Shown here: one piece after another, positions 36,155 to 44,008 of the stretch
How the letters are laid out: each line of letters opens with the position of its first letter
Position numbering within the stretch: the first letter of the stretch is position 1
From: Streptomyces sp. YIM 121038
GTDB lineage: Bacteria; Actinomycetota; Actinomycetes; Streptomycetales; Streptomycetaceae
Length of the DNA stretch: 64,000 nt
Reading direction: 5' to 3'
Assembly (NCBI RefSeq): GCF_006088715.1
Contig: NZ_CP030771.1
Span: 7,624,001 to 7,688,000, forward strand
Translations under genes and position numbers: made by a program
The notes under the pieces: model-generated
Databases searched by the model: none
The model's input: only the letters and a program-made list of their open reading frames with translations
Told to the model about the DNA's origin: nothing

Positions 36155-37339
36155 ATGGCGATCTATCTGACCGAGGAGAGCAAGGTCCTCGTCCAGGGCA
36201 TGACGGGCACCGAGGGCATGAAGCACACCCTCCGCATGCTCGCCGCCGGTACGGACGTCGTCGGCGGCGTCAACCCGCGCAAGGCGGGCCGCACCGTCGA
36301 CTTCGGCGATCGCGCCGTGCCCGTCTTCGGCTCGGTCCGCGACGCGCGCGAGGCGACAGGGGCGGACGTCAGCGTCCTCTTCGTGCCGCCCGCCGCCGGC
36401 AAGGCCGCCGTCATGGAGGCGGCCGACGCCGGAATCCCGCTCGCGGTCGTCATCACCGAAGGCATCCCCGTGCACGACGCCGTCGCCTTCCACGCGCACG
36501 CACGGCGCCGCGGCACCCGGATCATCGGACCCAACTGCCCCGGCCTCATCACCCCCGGGCGGTCCAACGCGGGCATCATCCCCGCCGACATCACCGAACC
36601 CGGACGCGTCGGCCTGGTCTCCAAGTCCGGCACCCTCACGTACCAACTCATGTACGAGCTGCGCGACATCGGCTTCTCCACCTGCGTCGGCATCGGCGGC
36701 GACCCCGTCGTCGGCACCACCCACATCGACTGCCTGGCCGCCTTCGAAGCCGACCCGGAGACCGAGCTGATCGTCCTCGTCGGCGAGATCGGCGGCGACG
36801 CGGAGGAGCGGGCGGCGGCCTCCATCGCCGAGCGCGTGACCAAACCCGTCGTCGCCTACATCGCCGGATTCACCGCCCCAGAGGGCAGGACCATGGGCCA
36901 CGCCGGAGCCATCGTCTCCGGTCCGTCCGGTACGGCGCGGGCCAAGAAGGCGGCCCTGGAGGCGGTCGGCGTACGCGTGGGGGAGACGCCGAGCGCGACC
37001 GCGCGCCTGGTGCGGGACTGCCAGGCGCCGACGGGCGGGGGCTCGCGCCGAAGGGCAGGCGGCTCGCATCGACGGATGGGTGGCTCGCGCCGAAGGATGG
37101 GTGGCCCGCGCCGGCGCGTGGCCCGCTCGGCCCCGAAGGCGGTCGTCCCGCACCAGAGGGCTCGGATCGGAAGCGGGGCAGGTGAGCACAGGACCTCCAC
37201 CCCGCCGACCCTCATACGCAAAGCCGGTACGTCCCCCTCCGCTCAGCCGATCCCCTGGCGGTCCGGCAGCAAGGCGAACTCGCGGTCCGCGGTCTCGGGC
37301 ACCACCCGCTCCACCGCCTGCTCCAGGAGGGCCCGGTGA
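36155..37339 (+). CDS. Succinyl-CoA ligase alpha-subunit-like protein with aberrant C-terminus
   Basis: The first ~290 residues are a normal CoA-binding/ligase subunit: [55 protein letters not shown] and the phospho-histidine motif [10 protein letters not shown]. Family members end soon after the equivalent of [15 protein letters not shown] (near 37020). Here the frame runs on for ~105 residues rich in Arg, Gly and Ser with three [12 protein letters not shown]-like repeats, and its last ~97 bp overlap the convergent DUF2254 gene. A lost stop codon or frameshift is likely. The enzyme core looks intact. Confidence 0.82.
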   Translation: MAIYLTEESKVLVQGMTGTEGMKHTLRMLAAGTDVVGGVNPRKAGRTVDFGDRAVPVFGSVRDAREATGADVSVLFVPPAAGKAAVMEAADAGIPLAVVITEGIPVHDAVAFHAHARRRGTRIIGPNCPGLITPGRSNAGIIPADITEPGRVGLVSKSGTLTYQLMYELRDIGFSTCVGIGGDPVVGTTHIDCLAAFEADPETELIVLVGEIGGDAEERAAASIAERVTKPVVAYIAGFTAPEGRTMGHAGAIVSGPSGTARAKKAALEAVGVRVGETPSATARLVRDCQAPTGGGSRRRAGGSHRRMGGSRRRMGGPRRRVARSAPKAVVPHQRARIGSGAGEHRTSTPPTLIRKAGTSPSAQPIPWRSGSKANSRSAVSGTTRSTACSRRAR

Positions 37340-38577
37340 CGCAGGAGCGGTGTTCTGCGTTCCTCGGGGGCGAGGAGCAGCAGGTCGTCGATGCCGGCCA
37401 GCATGCGCCGGGTGACCTGAGGGTTGCCGGGAGCGCAGCCGCGGATCTCGGTCAGACCGAGGTCCACCAGGTCCGTCCAGTCGGGTACGGGCTGGATGAG
37501 CCGTACCGTGCCGCGCCGGTCGCGGTGGCGCAGCGCACCCAGCGGGTAGGGGGCCAGGACCGCGAGGAACTGCACGATGCGGTCCAGGGCCTGCACGGCG
37601 GTCGTCGGGTCGTTCACGGCCGGGGACAGGGCTCGCAGCGCGATGTCGGACAGCTGCCGCAGACCGAAGCCCAGGTCCTGGTGGAAGGTGCGCTCCACCC
37701 CGACGTACACGGTGTACCGCAGGGCGCGGCGCCCCGGCGGCGGGCCGCCGTGCACCGCGAACACGGGGGTGCCCGGCACCACGAAGTCCCCCGTGCGCGG
37801 CAGCAGCCGCAGGACGACGCCCTGACGGCGCGCGGCCCGCACCGCCCGGGCGATGTGCACGTCCCGCAAGACCCCGGCCTGACCCTCGTGGGTGATCCGC
37901 GCGGTCTCCGGGCCGAGGCCCTCGTCGTCGACCTGCCCCTCGGCCGGGTGCTTCGCGGCCACGCGGAACGCCTCCCGGGCGATCCGGTCGATCACGAAGC
38001 CGATCCGCATCATTCGCAGGGTGCCGTTCACATAGGCCACGAAGAGCAGCAGGCTCAGGAGGACCATGGCGAGGGCGAGCAGCCCCTCGACGAGCGGCAC
38101 GTTCGTCACGAGCCGCGGGTCCTTCTCGCTGTCGAACGACGTCAGCGTCATCAGGGAGAACAGGAACGTCGCGAGGAACACCGTCAGCGTGGCCTTGGTG
38201 ATCCGCGAGCGGACGTACAGCCGCACCACGCGCGGGCTGAACTGGCCGCTCGCCATCTGCACGGCGACCAGCGAGATGCTGAAGACCACACCGATGAAGG
38301 TCATCATCGCCGAGCCGATGGTGCTGATCACCACCTTCGTGTCCTCGGCGAGCTGGTTCATGTCCTTGATCGCGTCGTACTCCCCGTGGTCCTGAAGGAA
38401 CCGCACCCACTGCGCGTCCACCTCGGAGGTGACCCACCACAGCAGCAGGGAGCCCACGAGGCCCGCCGTCGGCGCGAACCACATCGTGTCCCGCAGGTGC
38501 TCGCGCAGGGGAGACAGCACCCGCGGCCGCCGGACCCGTACGTCACCCAGCGCACCCGTAAGCAAACCGTCACTCAT
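37243..38577 (-). CDS. DUF2254 domain-containing membrane protein
   Basis: A 444-residue membrane protein with four predicted helices in its first ~200 residues ([70 protein letters not shown]). A long soluble part contains [31 protein letters not shown] and [27 protein letters not shown], the family hallmark. Function is unknown; a channel or sensor role has been guessed for relatives. It converges on the SucD-like gene and shares about 97 bp with its extended tail. Confidence 0.85.
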   Translation of the reverse strand: MSDGLLTGALGDVRVRRPRVLSPLREHLRDTMWFAPTAGLVGSLLLWWVTSEVDAQWVRFLQDHGEYDAIKDMNQLAEDTKVVISTIGSAMMTFIGVVFSISLVAVQMASGQFSPRVVRLYVRSRITKATLTVFLATFLFSLMTLTSFDSEKDPRLVTNVPLVEGLLALAMVLLSLLLFVAYVNGTLRMMRIGFVIDRIAREAFRVAAKHPAEGQVDDEGLGPETARITHEGQAGVLRDVHIARAVRAARRQGVVLRLLPRTGDFVVPGTPVFAVHGGPPPGRRALRYTVYVGVERTFHQDLGFGLRQLSDIALRALSPAVNDPTTAVQALDRIVQFLAVLAPYPLGALRHRDRRGTVRLIQPVPDWTDLVDLGLTEIRGCAPGNPQVTRRMLAGIDDLLLLAPEERRTPLLRHRALLEQAVERVVPETADREFALLPDRQGIG

Positions 38578-38726
38578 GGTGAAACTCTAGGTGCGCGGGC
38601 GCGTACCGGAGCGGGGCGCGCGGGGGTGCGGCGTACCCGGCGGATACGCAGGTGAAAGGCACTCCGAAACCTTGGTATTGTTGTCCTCGTCGCCGCGGGA
38701 AACACCGCAAAGGCGGCAGACACCTA

Positions 38727-38814
38727 GTCCGGGTGGCGGAATGGCAGACGCGCTAGCTTGAGGTGCTAGTGCCCTTTATCGGGCGTGGGGGTTCAAGTCC
38801 CCCCTCGGACACCA
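38727..38814 (+). tRNA. tRNA-Leu, anticodon GAG
   Basis: A full cloverleaf with a long variable arm (class II). The acceptor stem GTCCGGG (38727-38733) pairs with CTCGGAC (38804-38810), followed by A and an encoded CCA. The anticodon stem CTAGC/GCTAG encloses TTGAGGT, giving GAG (reads CUC). The T arm is GGGGG-TTCAAGT-CCCCC. Its 3' end is a common phage and plasmid integration site, and a truncated integrase lies 87 bp downstream. Confidence 0.96.
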
Positions 38815-38816
38815 GC

Positions 38817-38844
38817 AAGAAGGCCCCTCTCGAGGGGCCTTCTT
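38817..38844 (+). terminator. Terminator after tRNA-Leu
   Basis: AAGAAGGCCCCTC and GAGGGGCCTTCTT form perfect 13-bp arms immediately after the tRNA CCA, followed by CATAT. This is the natural end of the tRNA transcript. Confidence 0.8.
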
Positions 38845-38901
38845 CATATGTGGACAGTGGCGTGACCGACCGCGTGGCCGGTGGACCGGAGATTTTCCCG
38901 G

Positions 38902-39285
38902 TCAGACCAGGGATGCGAGGCCGATGCGGGACGCGCTGGACGCGGCCAGCTTCTTGGCCCCCTCGGCGCGACGCCTGCCGTAGCGCGTCATGGTGTAGCC
39001 CGGTGAGTGGTGCCGGGCGTTGGCGGGGACCTCCACCGGGTTCTCGTGGCTGTCGAGATCGTTTGTGATCTTCGATGCCCGCCAGTCGTGCAGCCGGAAG
39101 CCGTCCGGCAGCTTCATCCGCGCACGGGCCGTGCGCCAGCGGGCCGAGACCTTCTCCGGATCCTGCGGACCGCCCGCCGTGCGCCCCTTCTGGAGCCTGA
39201 AGCCGTCACGGGCGAACACCAGGCCGTGATCCACCCACAGCGGCCCCAGCGCTCCTTCTCTGCCTGCTGGCGCTCCCGCTGCCAT
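38902..39285 (-). pseudogene. Truncated tyrosine recombinase (integrase), C-terminal part only
   Basis: The 127-codon frame keeps only the catalytic C-terminus of an integrase. FRLHDWRASKI holds the HxxR pair, RHHSPGYTMTRYGRRRAEGAKK holds the second His and the nucleophile Tyr, and the tail ends ASRIG. The N-terminal arm-binding and core-binding domains, and the first catalytic Arg, are missing; homology begins near WVDHGLVF. Its location beside tRNA-Leu fits a decayed integrative element that once used the tRNA as attachment site. The Glu and Asn in DSHENPVEVPANARHH depart from the usual AGVP.EVQ.RLGHH pattern, suggesting drift. Confidence 0.8.
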
Positions 39286-39838
39286 TGAGGACGTTCATCA
39301 GGGCTTGATCGCCGATACCGAGTACGCCCGCGTCCTGCGAGCCGGACGGCGACAGGCCAACCTCTCTCAGGTGCTCCGGGATCTCTGGGACGGCGCCCCC
39401 GTCGCCACGTCCAGGGCCAAGGATCCCGTCCAGGTGGATCGTCCGCGCGTGGCGATCATGGGGCGCATCACGCCCGAGGAGTTCCGGGCAAACCTCACCG
39501 GCACCGACCGGGACGGCGGCTCGTACGACCGGCTGCTGGCTCTGCCCGTCTCGCAGGTCCGCCGGCTCAGCGAAGCGAGTGGGAGGCCTGCTCGTCCAGA
39601 GGCCGCACCCGTTCTTTCGTCTGCGGCTGCGAGGCTGAACCATTCGGAGACGACCCCGTTCGGGCACTTCTCTCAGCAGTCAGTGCCCACGGTGCAAGGC
39701 CCCCACTCGCTCAGCCGTGGGGGCCTTGTAGTTGCTGGGGATCGGCCAGCTACGCGTGACGGTGACGGCGGTCCGGGCGGACTCCAGCGGTGCCGCACCA
39801 GGCGCAGGGGACCGCGTACAGGGTTCCGTCCTCGCTGA
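39281..39838 (+). pseudogene. Fragment of a primase/DUF3987-type replication protein
   Basis: The frame through 39305 reads EYARVLRAGRRQANLSQVLR then DLWDGAPVATS, VAIMGRITPEEFRANLTGTD and YDRLLALPVS. This matches the 'FARVL..A.R.GNTLS..LR.AWDG' and 'ISV.GHIT..EL...L' parts of actinobacterial mobile-element primase/DUF3987 proteins. No start, ATPase motif or C-terminus is present, and after ~39570 the frame becomes unlike any family I recognise. It overlaps the 5' edge of the integrase remnant on the other strand, so both were broken by the same decay. Confidence 0.55.
39695..39728 (-). terminator. Hairpin terminator of the small minus-strand operon
   Basis: CAAGGCCCCCAC and GTGGGGGCCTTG make perfect 12-bp arms around a 10-nt loop, 22 bp beyond the stop of the 39750 gene. 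It is the likely end of the 40714-39750 transcript. Confidence 0.7.
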
Positions 39839-39962
39839 CGAGAGCCTGCGCGCGATAGCCCGAGCACATCCCGCAGCGTCGCAGTCCTCGGCCGGGGGCG
39901 TCCGCTCGTATCGTCGCCAGGAATTCAGTCGCTGCCGCGTACCTGGGGTTGATCCAGTCCAT
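39750..39962 (-). CDS. Small zinc-ribbon-like protein (70 aa)
   Basis: An ATG at 39962 preceded by AGGAGGAG gives 70 residues starting MDWINPRYAAATEFLATIRA. Two CxxC pairs, RCGMCSG and PCAWCGTAG, are separated by about 18 residues, the layout of a zinc ribbon. The tail is basic (RPDRRHRHA). No family is recognised. It is the last gene of a short minus-strand operon within the tRNA-Leu element and lies 18 bp after its neighbour's stop. Confidence 0.6.
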   Translation of the reverse strand: MDWINPRYAAATEFLATIRADAPGRGLRRCGMCSGYRAQALVSEDGTLYAVPCAWCGTAGVRPDRRHRHA

Positions 39963-39979
39963 GCTGCTCCTCCTGGCTC

Positions 39980-40327
39980 TCATGTGGAGAGTAGGGGGCC
40001 ACCGGGGTCCGGGGTGGCTAGTTGTGCTTTCCGTGCGTGGTGTACAAACCGCCCGAGGCTCCGGCACAGCTCCGCGTACGTGGCTGTGTGCAGGATGAGG
40101 GCGTGCCAACCCTCGTCCACGACGCGAGATGGCCTGAGCCGTTCCTCAGGGCGCGTGGCGCACGTAGCCACGAATTTGAGGGCCTCTTCGACGATCTGCT
40201 CGGCAGTGGCCTGGTCCAGGTTCTGGTTGTTGTCGATCACGGTTGCGCTGATGGCGGCGAAGCGCTCTGCGCTGATCAGTTCCCTGACAGGTGTTGCCCA
40301 TCGCTTCAAGGGCGTGCTTGCCTGCAT
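39980..40327 (-). CDS. Glycine-rich-domain (GRDP)-like small protein (115 aa)
   Basis: Started at ATG 40327 (GGAGG upstream), the product has 115 residues. The conserved core reads RPSRVVDEGWHALILHTATY then AELCRSLGRFVHHARK. The 'VDE.WHA.ILHT..Y..FC...G.F.HH' pattern marks the GRDP-like family found in small actinobacterial proteins, often on mobile elements. Its three His residues could bind metal. Molecular function is unknown. Confidence 0.7.
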   Translation of the reverse strand: MQASTPLKRWATPVRELISAERFAAISATVIDNNQNLDQATAEQIVEEALKFVATCATRPEERLRPSRVVDEGWHALILHTATYAELCRSLGRFVHHARKAQLATPDPGGPLLST

Positions 40328-40409
40328 GTGTCCTCCAACCCGATTGGATGAGGCACCCCAGCGGGCTGTACTTGGCGGTGCGCCCGCCGGGGCCTCGGCC
40401 GTCCTCTTT

Positions 40410-40511
40410 CTAGCGGCGACCGCCGCCCTTTCTGCTCTGGTCGTTGGCCTTCTTGACCTTCTCCGACAGATCGCTCGGATCGCCCTTCGGCTTCTCGCTG
40501 TCGTCACTCAT
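40410..40511 (-). CDS. Very small hydrophilic protein (33 aa)
   Basis: The frame from ATG 40511 to TAG 40410 encodes a Lys/Asp/Ser-rich peptide beginning MSDDSEKPKGDPSDLSEKVK and ending GGGRR. Its start overlaps the previous gene's stop by four bases (ATGA), a sign of coupled translation. It looks disordered. No homologue is recognised; the overlap and good codon bias are the only support. Confidence 0.45.
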   Translation of the reverse strand: MSDDSEKPKGDPSDLSEKVKKANDQSRKGGGRR

Positions 40512-40714
40512 GCGGGAACGCTCCGGCCTTCGAGCGCCTTGGCGAGTCGCTCGGCGGTGGCGATGTTGACCATGCCGAGATCGATCAGCGGAACCACTCC
40601 GGCTGTGTCGACTCGCAGTGAGCGAAGCTCGATTCCTTCCGCCTCCAGAGCGGCGGACAGCCTGATCTGCGCGCGCGATGCCAGCTCGTACGTCGTGTCG
40701 TCTCTGCTGTTCAT
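40508..40714 (-). CDS. Unknown small protein (68 aa), first gene of the element's minus operon
   Basis: Starting at ATG 40714, the 68-residue product reads MNSRDDTTYELASRAQIRLS and ends VNIATAERLAKALEGRSVPA. Helical throughout, with no recognised family. It is divergent from the XRE regulator, with 113 bp between the two starts, so the regulator may control it. The longer upstream frame (to 40876) overlaps the regulator's 5' end and is not preferred. Confidence 0.5.
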   Translation of the reverse strand: MNSRDDTTYELASRAQIRLSAALEAEGIELRSLRVDTAGVVPLIDLGMVNIATAERLAKALEGRSVPA

Positions 40715-40827
40715 GGGGCGATGTTGGGTGCCACGGACGGACGTATCTCCCCCTGCGTCAGAGACAGTTGAGACGTTCGCCGCTACGGTGCGAGAAGGCC
40801 CAAACGTCCACACCGAGGGGGTTGACA

Positions 40828-41583
40828 GTGAATGTCGCGCTTCGATCGGCTCTGGACGACGCGGGCATGTCCCCACGCAAACTCGCGTATCGGGTCGGGG
40901 TATCGATCAAGCAAGTGGAACGATGGCTCGCAGACGCAGAACTGACCCCGCACGCACGCAACCGTGAGGACGCCGCACAGGCGCTTGGAGTGGACGAAGA
41001 GATGCTGTGGCCGCAAGTGGTGAAGGACCGGATCAAGACCGGCAACGATCGAGAGATCATCAACAGCTACCCCTACCGATCCGCGTGCCCGTCGAACGTC
41101 TGGACTGAGCTGATCAACTCAGCGGTGACTGACATCTTCCTCGCGGGCTACACGAACTATTTTTTCTTCACACAGGTCCCCGCGTTCGCTGACACGCTGC
41201 GCCGAAAGACAGGCAGCGGCTGCCGTGTGCGCTTCCTGCTCGGTGACCCCGAGGGGGAGGTCACGCGTCAGCGTGAGGTCATCGAGGACGTGACGCTGAG
41301 CGTGTCGACACGTATCAAGATCACGCTTGGGGAGCTGGAGAAAGTGGGGTCACTGGACGGTCTGGAGACGCGGTTCAGTGCTGCCGAGGACGCCGTGAAT
41401 CACGTGTCGCTGTCCGTGTTCCGCTTCGATCGCGAGGCACTTGTGACCCCTCATCTCGCTCGTCTCGTAGGCCACGACTCGCCCTTGTTGCATCTCCGTC
41501 GCCAGGGCGATGGAGGGATGTACGACCGGTTCGCCGAGCATGCCGAGGAACTGTGGTCGCGGGCCGCACCCGTGGCGCGGTAA
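40828..41583 (+). CDS. XRE-type regulator with C-terminal PLD-like domain
   Basis: A 251-residue protein. The GTG at 40828 begins NVALRSALDDAGMSPRKLAY then RVGVSIKQVERWLAD, a helix-turn-helix of the XRE type (~1-65). Residues ~85-240 carry DIFLAGYTNYFFFTQVPAFADTLRRKTGSGCRVRFLLGDPEGE, the degenerate phospholipase D-like fold often joined to this regulator in Streptomyces; the catalytic HKD motif is absent. It is divergent from the small-gene operon. Codon use is visibly less GC-rich than the surrounding chromosome (for example TATTTTTTCTTC near 41160), fitting a mobile-element origin. Confidence 0.75.
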   Translation: MNVALRSALDDAGMSPRKLAYRVGVSIKQVERWLADAELTPHARNREDAAQALGVDEEMLWPQVVKDRIKTGNDREIINSYPYRSACPSNVWTELINSAVTDIFLAGYTNYFFFTQVPAFADTLRRKTGSGCRVRFLLGDPEGEVTRQREVIEDVTLSVSTRIKITLGELEKVGSLDGLETRFSAAEDAVNHVSLSVFRFDREALVTPHLARLVGHDSPLLHLRRQGDGGMYDRFAEHAEELWSRAAPVAR

Positions 41584-41725
41584 GTGCTGCCTGGGGCGCA
41601 CAGCGACACGTGACAACGCATGACCAACAGCGGCCGGGAACGGGCAGAAACAGCAGGTGAAGGTGACCAACCTCCGCAGGTCCGGAGGGTTTCGTGAGTC
41701 GGGCCAGGCCCGGGGGGTGTGCCGG

Positions 41726-43567
41726 TCAGGCCAGGGGGGACAGGTCGGCCCGGGGGGTGGGGGCGTAGGAACGGCCCGTGAGCAGTTCCGCCACCGCTAT
41801 GCCCGAGACGCGGGTCGCGCCGTGGGTGATCAGGTGGACGGCGCCGAGGGGGACGCCCGTCGGTACGCCCATCTCCACGACGAGGGCGTCGGGGCGGGTG
41901 CGCAGGAGGCGGGCGAGGGCCTCGGTCATCCAGCGGTGGCGGGCCGCGTCGCGGACGACCACCACCAGGGCGCGGCCGTCCGCCGGGGTGAGCGCGGCCC
42001 GGTCCAGGACGTCGTCGAAACCGTCGAGCTCCAGTTCCGTCAGGCGCACGGACGTCGTGTCGGGCCGCAGTGCGCGCAGCGGGTCGGCCACGCCCCAGGG
42101 GGTGCCGCCGTCGACAGCCGGGTTCATCACGGGGGACAGCTCCACGACGTGCGGCGCGACGGTGAGGGGGAGGAGGGGCTCCGCCGGGGTCCCGGGGACG
42201 CCGCCCGCCGTACCTGCGTTTGCCGCCGCGCCCGCCCAGTCCGTGCTGCCCGTGCCTCCCGCGGCGTCCCCCGTGCTCGCCGTACTCGCCGTACTCGCCG
42301 TGACCAGGCCTCCCGGAGCGCTCGCCGTGTTCCCGGTCCCGGAAGGTCCCGCCGTGCCCGCCGTGCCCGCCGTGCCCGCCGTGCCCGCCGTGTCCGTGGC
42401 GCCCGTGGTCCGTGGGAAGCCGATCGTGGGCAGGGCCCCGGCGGAGTCCGCGCGGGCCGTGGCCTCTTCCTCCCTCCGCGGCCGCACCCGTACCGCGCGC
42501 CTCGCCGCGATCAGGCCGATGTCGGAGCGGAGGCCGGTGGCCGTGGCGGCCCGGGAGCGGGCTCCTGACCAGGTGGCGAAGGACCGGACGCGGGTGCTGG
42601 CCTCGGTGAGGCGGTCCTCGGGGAGGGTGCCGTCGCGCACCGCCCGTACCAGCGCGCCCGTGAGGAGGTCGACCGTCGACTCCTCGGCGCGCTCGCCGCC
42701 GACGCACACCGCGTCGACGCCGCCGGCGACGGCGCGGACCGTGGCGCCGTCGATGCCGTAGCGGTCGGTGACCGCGCCCATCTCGATGCCGTCGGTGACG
42801 ACCATGCCGTCGAAGCCGAGCTCGCCGCGGAGCAGGTCGTTCAGGATGCGCGGGCTGAGCGTCGCGGGCAGCGCGGGGTCGTACGCGGGCACGAGCAGGT
42901 GCGCCGTCATGACGGCCCGTACGCCCGACTCCATCGCGGCGATGAACGGCGGCAGCGCCGTGCGGGCGATCTCCTCGGCGCCGCCGGTGACGCGCGGCAG
43001 GCCGAAGTGCGGGTCCACGGACGTGTCGCCGTGGCCGGGGAAGTGCTTGGCGCAGGCGGCGACCCCGGCGGACTGGAGCCCCCGGATCCAGGCGGCGGTG
43101 TGCCGGGAAACGATGTCAGTGCGGGCGCCGAAGGAGCGCACGCCGATGACCGGGTTCAGCGGGTTGGAGTTCACGTCGGCACTCGGCGCGTAGTTGAGGG
43201 AGACGCCCGCCGCGTGCAGTTCGCGCCCGATGTCGCGGGCGACGCGCTCGGTGAGGTCGATGTCGTCCACGGCGCCGAGCGCGAGGTTGCCGGGCCGGGA
43301 CGCGCCCGTCCAGGCCTCCATGCGCGTCACGTCGCCCGCTTCCTCGTCGATGGCGACGATCAGGTCGGGGTTCTCGGCGCGCAGGGCGGCGGTGAGGCCC
43401 GCGACCTGCTCCGGGTCGACGATGTTCCGGCCGAAGAGGACCACGCCCCCGAGCCCGGCGGCGATCCTGCGGCGCAGCCAGTCGGGGACCTCGGTGGTGC
43501 CGACGAAGCCCGGCTGCAGCACGGAGTTGGCCAGCCGCGCCAGCCTCGGGGGACTGCTCGAAACCAT
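41726..43567 (-). CDS. Glycoside hydrolase family 3 beta-N-acetylhexosaminidase
   Basis: A 613-residue GH3 enzyme that releases N-acetylglucosamine from chitin or murein fragments. ATG 43567 follows GGAGG. The barrel holds GGVVLFGRNI, IAIDEEAGDVTRMEAW-type substrate loop, CAKHFPGHGDTSVDPHFGLP (NagZ-type His-Asp pair) and VVTDGIEMGAVTDRYG with the nucleophile Asp. Residues ~395-475 are a Thr/Ala/Gly repeat (TAGTAGTAGTAG, TASTASTAS), then a second C-terminal domain ending AELLTGRSYAPTPRADL. No signal peptide is apparent. DasR-like sites lie upstream. Confidence 0.9.
   Translation of the reverse strand: MVSSSPPRLARLANSVLQPGFVGTTEVPDWLRRRIAAGLGGVVLFGRNIVDPEQVAGLTAALRAENPDLIVAIDEEAGDVTRMEAWTGASRPGNLALGAVDDIDLTERVARDIGRELHAAGVSLNYAPSADVNSNPLNPVIGVRSFGARTDIVSRHTAAWIRGLQSAGVAACAKHFPGHGDTSVDPHFGLPRVTGGAEEIARTALPPFIAAMESGVRAVMTAHLLVPAYDPALPATLSPRILNDLLRGELGFDGMVVTDGIEMGAVTDRYGIDGATVRAVAGGVDAVCVGGERAEESTVDLLTGALVRAVRDGTLPEDRLTEASTRVRSFATWSGARSRAATATGLRSDIGLIAARRAVRVRPRREEEATARADSAGALPTIGFPRTTGATDTAGTAGTAGTAGTAGPSGTGNTASAPGGLVTASTASTASTGDAAGGTGSTDWAGAAANAGTAGGVPGTPAEPLLPLTVAPHVVELSPVMNPAVDGGTPWGVADPLRALRPDTTSVRLTELELDGFDDVLDRAALTPADGRALVVVVRDAARHRWMTEALARLLRTRPDALVVEMGVPTGVPLGAVHLITHGATRVSGIAVAELLTGRSYAPTPRADLSPLA
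42240..42420 (-). repeat. In-frame triplet-type repeats in the GH3 gene
   Basis: Nine-base units (GCCGTGCCC and GCCGTACTC types on the plus strand) repeat several times each, coding TAG and TAS runs in the linker between the catalytic and C-terminal domains. The reading frame is kept. Linker expansion by slippage is likely. Confidence 0.75.
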
Positions 43568-43633
43568 GCCGGGACCTCCGATGGGACAGGGGAGCGGGGG
43601 GTGGGAGAGCGGGCCGACACCGTGCTGCGCGAC

Positions 43634-43668
43634 TTGGTACAGGCCAATCGGATGTTGGCTCAGGCCAT
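43634..43668 (-). promoter_or_regulatory. Two DasR-like sites upstream of the GH3 gene
   Basis: TTGGTACAGGCCAAT (from 43634) and TTGGCTCAGGCCATT (from 43655) are near-identical and start 21 bp apart, two helical turns. Read on the gene's strand they are TGGCCTGTACCA and TGGCCTGAGCCA, matching the DasR core TGGTCTAGACCA at 9 and 8 of 12 positions. They sit 67-101 bp before the start. DasR controls chitin and N-acetylglucosamine genes in Streptomyces, which suits this enzyme. Confidence 0.5.
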
Positions 43669-44008
43669 TTGGGACTGTCAAGGCATACGAACCGCCAGGA
43701 AACGGAAGGTGAACCAGCACATGGCGCAGCGGCCTGACCTCGGCCGAAGCGCACCCCGGCGGCCCGGCCGGGCCTCACCCCGACATCTGGCCCAACCCCG
43801 CCCCGGCCCCCACGCCGAAGCCCACCCCACCCCCTCCCGCGCCCCAGCGGCCCTCGCCCCTCCCGCAGTCGCCTCCCCACCCCCAGAGGCCACCTTGTAG
43901 GACTCGCGTTCCCGCGATGGAATTCGTGTACGAGCCAGGGGCCGGGCTCCCGCCACAGCGCGGCGTCCCGCCCCGGGCCCGAACGCGGCCGAGCTGAGGA
44001 GGAACCCC
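43669..44008. other. Intergenic stretch between divergent genes
   Basis: This GC- and C-rich region carries runs of CCCACCCC/GCCCC triplets (43780-43900), then the leader of the 44009 gene with GAGGAGGA. No gene, RNA or convincing hairpin is seen; open frames on both strands look like composition artefacts. Confidence 0.5.

Noticed and set aside
39732..40967. Long plus-strand frame over the small-gene operon.
   Set aside because: It has no recognisable domain and runs opposite to four small genes with good ribosome sites; high GC keeps such frames open.
38815..41725. A right-hand attachment site repeating the tRNA-Leu 3' end.
   Set aside because: No copy of GTTCAAGTCCCCCCTCGGAC was found in this stretch, so element borders cannot be set.
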